This document shows, piece by piece, positions 35,961 to 47,900 of a stretch of DNA of 64,000 nucleotides. Below the pieces are notes generated by a model. That model saw only the letters and a program-made list of their open reading frames with translations. It ran no database searches and was not told the DNA's origin. The position numbers and the translations under genes were made by a program. Location: NCBI GenBank assembly GCA_963281155.1, contig CAUJLY010000002.1:3720001-3784000 (forward strand). The letters run 5' to 3'. This stretch comes from Rhabditophanes sp. KR3021. Its lineage: Eukaryota > Nematoda > Chromadorea > Rhabditida > Alloionematidae. How positions within the stretch are numbered: position 1 is the first letter of the stretch; the number at the start of each line of letters is the position of its first letter.

Positions 35961-38900
35961 ATGAAAAAGATAAATTACATTTTTTCTCTTTTACTAATTG
36001 TATTTTGTCATAATTTATGTGTGTTTGGGGAATTAGAGAAAATATTTCATGTTTCTGAATCAGCACAACCAGGAACGAGTATTGGAACTCTGGGATCCAC
36101 TTACCAGCACGGTACAACACCCAATTATTATATAGTTTGGCCGGATCAAGAATTCTCAGGTGAAGATGTAAGTTAGATTTATTTCATATATTTATTATCT
36201 ATTTATCTTAACTTTTGTTTTTAAAAATAACGGTGACCTAAATTTTAAATATATGAGACCGCTATCATGTAATGACTCCTAGTTTCTTTTGAATTTATCC
36301 TTGAGTTTAAACTCCCAATGAAGATATGTTTATATGTATATTTTGTGGCTCATTAAATTTGGAATGTCTCAATTACTATGTCTATAACATATCTTCACTT
36401 TAAGAGATGACAATAAAACGGTGTTGTTAAAATATGATCATATTTAATTTTTTTGTAATAAGTCTTTAAAAAACAGCAAGAAGATAATATATTCTCTTGT
36501 GTTTGTCAAAATTGAAAAAGATAGTTGACATGTGTGAAATTTTTAAATGTGCCAATAAAAGTATAAAAAGAACTGTTATCGTGGTCCCTTTTATTACCTA
36601 TCATTAAATGAACATCAAAGTAAAGTGACTTTTAGAAAGTTTGGCGATCTGAAGTGAGGAATTTAGGTATTTTTTATGAGATAGGCAGCAATCTCTGAAT
36701 TAGTAATAGTATTTATCTAAATGATGAATTTAGATATCTTTTTCTCAACAATCGCTTTGAATTGGTGGCAATTACTTGTACTAGCAAGTCTTTGATATTA
36801 TTTATGCAATTGATACAATACTTTCAATAAGTGTAGATTAACCATATGGTCTTTTTATACAAAGTTTAAGCAATTATTTGACATTATAAATTTATGTGGT
36901 ATTATTAACCACTTTCAATGATTAAAAATACATTTAAATTTTACATGAAGTGCATAATAGACACAATTAAAATAATGGGATCACGACTTAATTTATTTTA
37001 TTAATAATTTAGGCAATTCAAATAAATGATATAACTGGGGAAATAAGTGTTTTGAAAGAACTAGATTATGAAACAAAGGCAAAGTTTGTATTTCTGGCTA
37101 TACCCACAGATGGCAGTATTTCCTCAAGAAATATTATCCTTGTTACTGATGAAAATGACAACAGTCCTACTTTCCCGGTTGATCACATTACGGTAAGAAA
37201 GAAAATAATATGAACCATTTATTATAAAATGATATTTGTAGCTTGAAATTTCTGAGTATGCTCAATTAAATACTCAATTAGCTTTACCATTGGCATCTGA
37301 CCCAGACTCAGATAAATATTCAATCCAGAAATATGTTCTTGTTGGTGGAAATGTTAACAATGTTTTCCGTTTATCGTCTAGAACACTTTCCGATGTCATT
37401 TACGTAGATTTGGTTGTAAATGGACAACTTGATCGAGAATATCGAAGTCGTACGTTTATTTATTAACTATTAACGTAATCTCAAACCATTTCAGGGTATG
37501 AGTTGACAATTGAAGCAGTCGATGGTGGAAATCCAAGCAAATCTGGTCGACTAAATGCTACCGTGCTAATAATAGGTAAGTTCCATTTGTAGGAAACTTT
37601 ACAATCTAATTGAAAACAGATGTTAACGACAATTTACCCGAATTTTCCAAATCAAAATATTACGCTACTATACACAGCAATGCCAGTATAGATGACAACG
37701 TACTTACAGTTAAGGCCACGGACTTAGATGAAGGTGAAAACGGAAGAGTTAGCTACAAGATAATTGAGAATAACGACAAAAGCAGCAGAAAGTTTAAAAT
37801 TGACGAAGATAGCGGCGTCATTAAAGTTGCAGAACAAGGTTCTTTTATTGCGGGCGCTGTTTATGAAATATTGCTCTCGGTAGAAGATCACGGTTTTCCA
37901 CAAAAATTGGAAAATAGTGTTTTTGTTCAAATAAAAATCGCAAAAGAGCTGAATAATTTTGAGGCTAACCTTGATATTGTATGGTTAACTGATGATGGAT
38001 TACCTCAATTGTATGAAAATGTCACCATTGGGTATATTTTTGCTCGCATATCAGTTAAAGATATGCTACCTGAAAACGAATTGATTTTGACTGGAAATGA
38101 AAGTTTTTGCCTGCGACAATCTGATAAAATTGATGTTTTTTTATTAGTTGTGTGTGGAAGTTTAGATCGTGAGCAAAAATCAACGTATTTAATTAAATTT
38201 ATTCTTAAAAAAAGAAATTCAAGTGAGATTATCTTTGATAATCCCGTACACTTTCAAATGGTTACCGTGCTAATAATGGGTAGGTTCTATTTCCTTATTT
38301 GGAATTATATTTATGAAGCTAAATATTAAAAAGACGATAAGTATAAAAAGACAATAAATATAAAAAGAACATAAGATTAATCAAAATATTCCCATCTAAA
38401 ACCCTTATGGATACCCCCAACTTGGATGTAGTAGCCCATAGTACTGCATGTTACTCCAATTCCAAAAGTCATTGTGCGTTTTACGGCATCATTTTTCAGT
38501 TTGCTTAGATAATAATTGTATGCACCAAGCAGAACACACATAAGTAGGAAAGATATTTATTATGAGAAATGGGTGATATTATAAACATAACAAAGTATAC
38601 ATACAAATACACTTTACTCTAATTATGTTTTTTGCAGATATCAATGATAACAGTCCCCTTTTCAGCCAAAAAAATTACCACATTAAGATGATTGACGGCA
38701 TTGATGAGATTTACGAGATTGTTGCACATGACATTGATTTTGGAAACAATTCAAGAATCGTTTATTCTATTATTGGTACCGATTTATTTAGTATCAACAA
38801 CGACAGTGGGGTGATTACCAAAAATAAGGAACTGGATTGCAATGCCGGAGCTGAGATTAGTTTTAAAGTCAAAGCCGTTGATATGGGCGAACCTAAACAA

Positions 38901-41900
38901 AGTTCATTTGCAAATGTAATTATAGACATAACAGCATTAAATTCCAAACCTCCTTTATTCGAAAAGTCTTTATATGAAATTGAGATTAGTGAAGATACCA
39001 AGATGGGAACATGTTTTATCAAGGTAAATAACGTTAATAAACATCTTAATTTGTAAAAATAGCAAGTAACAATGTTTGGGAGTTGACCTTTCAAAACAAC
39101 AATACCTTTCATCATTACTGTCTATTATCAAGGGCACAATAAAAGTTAGTTGCCGCTTCAATCAATCCTTTTAGAGACATAAAATTGATTCTTTGCGAGT
39201 ACAATGGAAAGCGCCTCTTAAATAGATAACAGTGTATTATTGATATTATCGGCATGAATGGGCTTTAATTATTTATTCGAAGATATACAACATATTATAA
39301 ACTTCATATTCTTTAGTATGTGATACAAGGGAAAGTAAAAAAGTTTATTTAGCAATGACTTTCCGTTTTACAGACGTTGGCCTTGAGGCTGTCTTAGATT
39401 CCGGCCTTGTTAATGACTTTGAATCTGGCCGTGATGAAGATTTTGAGTCAGGACGTGTGGTTGTTCTGGATTCAGGTCTTGTTGATGGTTTAGGGTCAGA
39501 TTTTTAAAGGCGGCAATTTAGAATCGGGCCTTGAAGTTGACTTTGATGCTGGCCTTGAAACTGGCTTTGCTTTAGCTTCATTTGAGGCATTTGGTTTCTT
39601 GACACTAGCACTTCGTTCTCTTGGTTTAGCAGTTGTTTTAGGTCTATTGGTTGCTTCATCCATCATGTCTAGCATATAACCTTTTTTAACTCCAGATGTA
39701 ATAGGCTTTGCAATATTCATCTAAAATGCGAAAATAATACATAATTTAGTAAATAATTAGATACGTAATTTAGCAAATAATTTGATACATAATTTATTAA
39801 ATACTTTAATACACGGTTACCTCTTCCATAGCTGAAGATAAACTCTTCTTGTTTTTCAGAACATTTTTAGTCTTTGGAACATTTTTCTCTGCATCAGCTT
39901 TCTTGTCTCCTTCGGCTGGATCAGATTCAAAAATGTCTAAATGAAAAGATTTGAGATTATCAGTTTCATTGGTCCCAAATAATGAAGACAACAGTTTCAG
40001 TTCATCTCCTTCTGGTTCTTTTGGTTTGGTCAAAGCATTATAATCGTTGTCACTGGCCATAACTTCCTGGATGTTTAATTCAGCCATTTTTTTATACATG
40101 TTGACACCTAAATCAGTACCTCGCTTTCCAATCTCACAGTCCATGCTAAAGATACCAGAATTTAAACTTGGTTCATATACAAAAGGAACTTCGAAAATGG
40201 TTGTTTTGCATATCTTGGCCCCATCATAATATTTGATACTTCCTGGGCAACTACCACCTACTGGTAAGGTAACCATGGAATCGGGTTTGAACAAAATAAA
40301 AGATCCATCTTCGTTTTGTCTTTTAAGTGCTATTAGCATCATCATTTTCTTTGAATCATTCGTCAAATAGGACAGAACGCCGGATTTTATCATATGGAAT
40401 TCATAATTTAAGAGATCCCCGAATTCTGTCATCAATGCAGAATATGCGTTACAAATATCACTTATGATTTTGTCATCATCAGTAACACATTTTTTCAATT
40501 CATCTAAATGGTTTAGGGAAATCAAAAGAAGGTGTTTTCCCTCGATTGAGTTATAAATTTGGCATTTGTGGTGAATTAACATCAATTCGTAAAGTTTTTC
40601 CATCGACCCAGCATTTATTCTCATAGTTGAGGAATGAGCCAGCTTTTCAAATAGCATTTGCATGACTGGACGAGCGTAAATTTCCCGTTGTTTCATAATT
40701 TCCTCAAACATTCTTGGATAAAATGCAGATCCTATTATTTTGTTCAGCACCTCATTTGCCAAGTCTGCATTCACCTCTAACTTCTATAAATTACAAATTA
40801 TAACATTTTTAATAGATTATTTTTTATTAGATTAAATTTTTGGTTTTACCTCAAGCCTTTGTTGCAAGATATAAATCATCTCACCAACCATACTTATATA
40901 AAACATTGGCAAAAGTTTTCCAGCCATTTTAGCTAATAATGGGTCAATTAATTATAATAAAATTATTAGTTTGTGTGATTTATGCCAATTTAAAAATTGG
41001 CAATCAATTACTTTCCATTACCATGGCGATGAGTACTAATATTAAATAAAAATACTAAAAGAGTCTACAAGTTATTAAATTTCGTTTTTAAGGTATCGGC
41101 AAACGACAATTCTTGCCAGAATGCAAGAGAACATACGCAGCAAATAACATATCTTCTCAAGGATACACACTCTGTATTTGAAATTGATAAACAAAATGGC
41201 AAAATATGCATAGTTAAGCAATTGGATTATGAGCAGATAACAAGATATCAATTAACAGTCCAAGCGATTGATCAATGTAAGGACCATTTAATTTTAATGA
41301 TCTTTCCCATATTATTTCTTCCAATTTATTTATCATTTATTTTTATTTTTTAGTAAACCGCAATGCTACTAGTCTTGTAGTGATTCGTGTGAAAGATGCC
41401 AACGACAACATACCGATCTTTATGCCATTGATATACAATGTCTCAATAACAAACTCAATTAATTATCAAGATAAATTAATCAGGATAAATGCCATAGATT
41501 TGGACAGTGATTTATTTGGGAAGATAAAATTTGACATTGAGAAAGAATTTAGAAAATATTTTATAATTGACAAATCTGGCACCATGTTAATTGCATCAGA
41601 TATAGGCGAACTCCTCCAAAATGTTACAACTTTCAAAATTGAGGCAACAGATGGTGGTGGTATGACGAGCCATGAACATGCTGTTGTTAATATTATTCCA
41701 TTCGAACAACATAACTTGATATTTACTGAAAGAATTTATTATTATAATGTCTCTGAGGATATATTGCCAGGCATAGCAATAGGAAATGTTTTCTTAAGGG
41801 ACCAAAATTATGATGATGTTGATTTGGAAATATACGGTGGAAATAGCAATTCTCTGTTTGCCATTGAATCTGATGGAAGCATTACAGTTTTAAAGTACTT

Positions 41901-44900
41901 AAATACAAATCATCGAGACTCCTTCTTACTTAATGTGTTGGTTCAAGACAAAAAGAACCTCAGGAAGAATTATTGTCAAGTTGAATTCCGTATAATTGAT
42001 ATGAATAATCACGTTCCTGAAATGGATAAAGAAATGATTGTTAATGTACTCGAAAATTATCCATTACACGAACCGTTTTATGCTATATTTGCCACTGACA
42101 AAGACAGGTTAGATAATGGAAGAGTAACATTTGAGATTTTGAACTCTGACCCACCGTCTCCTGTAGTAATTAGACCCCTAACTGGTGAACTGGTGCTTGC
42201 CGCAAGTCTTGATTACGAACTCATTAAAAATTATCAATTAAAAGTGAAGGCTACCGATCAGGGGCTTCCTCCGAAAAGTTCTATTTCTGTGATATATTTA
42301 AATGTAGTTGACGTAAATAATATGGCGCCTATCTTTGAAAGTCAACTATATACTGCCACTATAAATGAAGATGCCCCAACAATGACTGAAATAGTGACGG
42401 TTAAGGCTACTGACGGTGATTCGGGCATAAACGCAAAAGTGTACTATTCAATCGTTCAAGATTCGAATAAATTCGATGAAACATTTGGCATAAACAAGAG
42501 CAGTGGTCTTTTGTTTTTGAGAAAAACATTAGATCGAGAAATTATCAGTGAATATCACTTGACAGTATCTGCGTCTGATAGAGGTTCTCCTCAACTATCA
42601 AGTAATTGTACAGTTCAAATCAAGATAGTTGATATCAACGATAACATCCCTAATTGCGCCTCAATTCAATCACCTTTTTATTTATCTGAGTTACAAGATT
42701 TAAATACCGCCCTTGGGAAAATAGCCGCATATGACCCGGATTTGGGCGACAACGGTGTTATATACTATCGTCTTCAGCAAACAAATGAAAATTTTGAAGT
42801 TAGAAGAAATGGCGAAATTTATTTGAGACGTAAAGCAGCAAATATTTGTGAACTAAATGTGTCGAATAAGCTCTCGGTAATTGCAGAAGATGCAGGGACA
42901 CCGTCACTTTCATCGGTTTGTCTAATTGATATAAGATGTGAGCACGAATCAGCTAAAGTGAAAATTATTGAACCTTTTAATAATGTCATTTATGTTCCAT
43001 CTAAATGCGCAGATGGATGCTTTGCAAAGAAAATTAATGCCACAAATGCTTTCCAATATAATTTGGTCAAGGATGATGTCTCCAATCATTTTATCATAAG
43101 AAATGACAATGAAATTTGGATTAAGGCTGGAAATATTTTTGAAGAAACTGATTTACAAAAGTCTAAACGATTTAATTTGGATATTTTGGACGATAATCAA
43201 CGTAAGAAACGAGTCTCATTTTTATTAAAATCACTCCATGTGTCGGAATTGGTTAACAAGGCAAACAAAAATGATACAATTTTGCTAAAACTTAGTGAAA
43301 AGCTCCTTATTGGAACCAAATTAGCAGTGATTGGAAAGAAACCAGACAAGTATTATTACAAAATGGTAAACAAGGATCCCCACGTGTTGTTAAATGAAGA
43401 AGAAGGAACCCTGTTTTTGTCAAGAAAATTTGAGTATGCTGACCAGCAAATTCATGAAATCAGAGTTAGGAGGTTTTCGCGTGATCCCGAAATCGAAGAG
43501 GGACACAATGAATTTAACGTGATTATTGAAGTTATTGAGGAAAATACGCACTACCCATTTTTTACTCGAAATATTGTTTCATTCAATGTATCTGAAGATT
43601 CCTCTCCAGGTTTAATTATTGGACGCGTCAATGCCTCAGATATAGATAGTGGAATTAACGGGGCAGTCAATTATAAAATCAAAGGATCTCAGTCGCTTTT
43701 TACCATAGACGACGTAACTGGCGAAATTTTCTTGCAACAAAAATTAGATTATCATTCCACAAAACAGCATTTTGTTGTAATTGAAGCAATAGACAGGAGT
43801 GGAAATGTCAATGATCGGAAACAAAGTGCTTGTACTGTGTTGATAAATGTTCTCAATTCCAATCATGCACCAATATTTGTTAGTATCAATAATATCACTG
43901 TTCCTGAAAATCAATTGTCTTCTGAACCATTCCATTTCGTTTCTGCCGTTGATAAAGATAATGATGAATCTCTTTACTACGAAATTGACAAGACTGATAA
44001 TTTCAGAATTGACAATAAAACTGGAGCCGTATACTTACTTTCAAGAAGCGGATTGCAGAAGCAAATCATTACAGTTAAGGGTATGTAAATCATTGTTATA
44101 TGTTTTAATTTAAGCAAGCACTCATTTTTTTACTTGCCCTTGAGTATTAAAAATACATTTATTAAACTAAAAATAAGTAAACATAAATATAAAAAGAACA
44201 TAAAATTAATCAAGATATTCCCATCTAAAACCCGTATGAATACCCACAACTTTGATGTAGTAGCCTATAGTCTTGCTTGTTATCCAATGGATTGAGGTCA
44301 TAAATGATATTATCAACATCCCCACTTATCTGAACCATCTCTCTTGTGATTCCACTTAAGTTATTCTCTCTTGAAGTGACCCATCCTAAATTACCTACAT
44401 AATGGTCTTTCTTATTTCTATTCATGTGATCAATTTGAGGCTTGTTCTCAGGATTAAGAATAAAGGCTAAACTTACGAGACGATGAACAGTAAATGTTTT
44501 GTGCCATGATTAAAAATACCAATATAATAATACATCCATGTGAGTGGTTGCTGGACGAAGAGGTCTTCTGGTAAACCAATTCCTAACATTTCCAAAGTTA
44601 TATACTTCATAATTCTGATCAGCACCATTCCAATTGGTCCTTCTCCATTCAACAACAATAGAACTATCATCCAAAGCTTCACCAACAACATCATCTTCTG
44701 GATTGGTAGAGTCTAAATTTCCTAGCTTGATTTCTGAACCTTCATCTTTCATACAGAGGCTGCTTCGATGAAGTCGGTTTGAACGCCTTTGATTGGGGAC
44801 ATCTAAATATATCACATAACGATAACGATTGTTATTAGACTTATCCTGGAGCATAGGAGTCAGCCAAAACAGCTTCATTCTAATCCCGAAATAGTTGACG

Positions 44901-47900
44901 ATACAGCTTACAAGGACCAAATGATTTCTTATTGACTGCGCTTCCGAAAGAGATTTTCTCATTAAACTTCATATACTCTCTCTCTTTTTTTCTTGAAATG
45001 AAGCCATATGAATTCATTCGATGCCCTGAATATCCAGAAATATTATGTCATACAACAGGCATAGTCAAATGAAGTTTATGCTATAAGACAGATAATCATT
45101 ACATTTAACTTACTTTCTTTGAAATATAGTTTTCCTTATCAAGGAAAAATGATTTTCACAAGTCTATGAAGCGGTTTAGTTTTTTATATCATCCGTCGAG
45201 TAATTCGATTGATCTGGACGGATTCGCACACTTCCATAACTAAGACCCATTGGAGATTTGTCAGCAACACGTCGCACTACCGACTGACAGTTAATTTCAT
45301 ACGTGGAGTAGTCAGGAGTAAAACAACCTTTAGTCTAAAGTTGAGCATGTATTCCAAATTATTCTGTCACTGTCCTTATATTCAGCATTTTTAATTTGCA
45401 ATGATATTGCTACTGAATATAAGACATGTATGTCTAGTAGTTTAATACTCATTTTAAGAAAAACAACAATAATTTGCTATTGCATTGACATGTAATAATT
45501 GAATGTTTAATTAATCTGAAAAAAATTTTAACAAATAAAAATGTATTTTTGATTAATAATTATTTTTTCTCCGTCAGCTATTGATAAAGGAAATAAAATT
45601 GGTTTGCAAAAAATTCAAGTTAATTTTGTTTCATCCTCAAACAAATGGATATATTTCGAAAAATCCGTTTATCGTTTTCCTGTCGATAAATCCATTGGCA
45701 ATGACGAAATTGCATTAAATTCGTTCAAAAGAAGAGGAAGGGAAGCTGTAAAATTTAGAATTTATCCTGAAATTGATGAAATTAAAAACATATTTTCCAT
45801 TGGGATCAAAGATGGCATACTTAAAGCAAATAAAAGACGAATGAACAAACGGGAGTATGAGTTCAATATCTACACTTTTGACACATCCAACTTTAAAAAT
45901 AGTGATTGGACAACTATTAAAATTGAAGTACTACATCATAGCAATGATCTTGACATTGTTCCATTGAATATCGTTCCATCATCTTGCGGAAACATAAGTG
46001 TTCCTGAAAACGTTGCACTTCAAAATTTTAATAGAATATTTGCTGTAAATTCAAATGGCGAAAATTTAAAATTTAAAATAGTTGCCGGAAATTACAACGA
46101 TTTATTTTCGATAAATGAAAAGAATGGTGAAATGAATTGCAAAGAATTAGATTATGAAGAAAAAAATGAGTATATTTTGATTGTATCAGTAACAAATGAT
46201 GCTGTACCTGCTCGCGGAGACACATGTTCAATATTCTTGATGGTGGTTAGTTTTGGTTGGGTGAAAACATTTTAAATATTTCCATTCATGATTTCCCACA
46301 AATGTTTACATACAACATTTTTTGCTACCTTTTAAAGGTTAAAAATATATTTATTAAAATGAATATTAAAAAGACGATAAATATAAAGATACAAAAAGAA
46401 AAATATGACTTTAATAAAGGTATTCCCATTGACAACCCGCATGGAAACCCCATCTTTGGTGTAGTTGTGAATAGTACCATTTGCTACTCCAATAGATTGT
46501 GCTGCGCTGGGAAGAGATTCATGGACAATATCATCAACATCCTCTTCTTCATTTATTTGAATCACTTCTCTTGCAATTCCATTAAAACAATTTTCTCGTC
46601 GAGTTACCCATCTTGCATTTGGATTCTAAATAGGTATAAATATATTGTAAATATTGACTTACGATATTGCCAATATGGTCAGACATATTAACTGAGATTA
46701 ATTAACAAATGAGGGTCGTTAATTATTTTCTTTAAGAACAACAGTCGAAGTGAATGACTATTTGTAAGTGAAGCAATTTGCAGGAAAACTTGTTAGCATT
46801 ATTCCAAAAGTCATTGTGGGTTTAGAGCATCATTTTTCAGTTGGTTTAGATAATAAGGCTATGCACAAACATAAAACATATAAGCAGATATTTATTACAA
46901 AAATGGGTGATTTATAAACATAATACAATATACATATAATTAGATCGATCAAAATGATAACGTGCCCGTATTTTCAAACAACATGCTTGACACTATTAGA
47001 CTTACTGATGAACTTAACACTCACATCATGAAGCTGGAAGCAAAGGATTTAGATTCAGGGAGAAATGGCGAGTTGTTATTCAACTTATTAGAAGATGAAA
47101 TGGGCATTTTTGATGTAATATCTGATACTGGGGATTTGGTATTGGCTAAGATAACAAATGTTGATAAACCTGAGTGGATTATCACTGTTTCGGTTCAAGA
47201 CAACGGAGCATACCGAATATTATCTTCAACGAGGCAAATTAGAGTTGTTAATGAACGAAAAAAGAAAATTACCAAAAATTTGGAATCACCTATGTTTTTG
47301 AAGCAAAAATATATTGGGCATGTTAATGAAAACATCAGAGGCGAATTTGTGATGCAATTGGGGAATAACGATTTCAGTTCTTTTGGAAAATCCGATGCGC
47401 CAATCTCATTTAGTATAATTGGAGGAAATAAAGACTCAGCTTTTGAAATTGATAATGCTGGCAGAATTAAAACAACCAAAGAATTAGATGCTGAAATTGA
47501 AGATAATTATTCACTTAATATTATTGCATTGAACGAATATTCCAGATCGTCATCAACAATTTGTCACATAAAGGTTTTGAATTTGAACGACAACTTGCCA
47601 TTTTTTGCAGTTCAAAGACCTAAGAAAATCTCAGAAAGTATCTTAATTGGAACTCAAATAGCCGTTGTTAATGCAAATGACGCTGATGGTGACTTAATTT
47701 ACTATTCAATCAATCCTGCAAGCGAATATTTTGAAGTAGAAAAATTTACTGGTAAGTTATTATTCAAAAATACTGGCAATATTTTGGCTTCACTTATTTA
47801 TCACCATTTAATACAACAAAATTATAAATATTGAAATTTCCCTTCTAAAACGTTCGTAAATTTAGGCGCGATATTCTTAAAACAATCATTGGATTATGAG

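Noticed and set aside
44081..45577. Bacterial or viral contamination as explanation of the HNH frame
   Set aside because: It sits inside an intron whose flanking exons join in phase, and related copies lie in four other introns of the same gene, one with a host-type intron.
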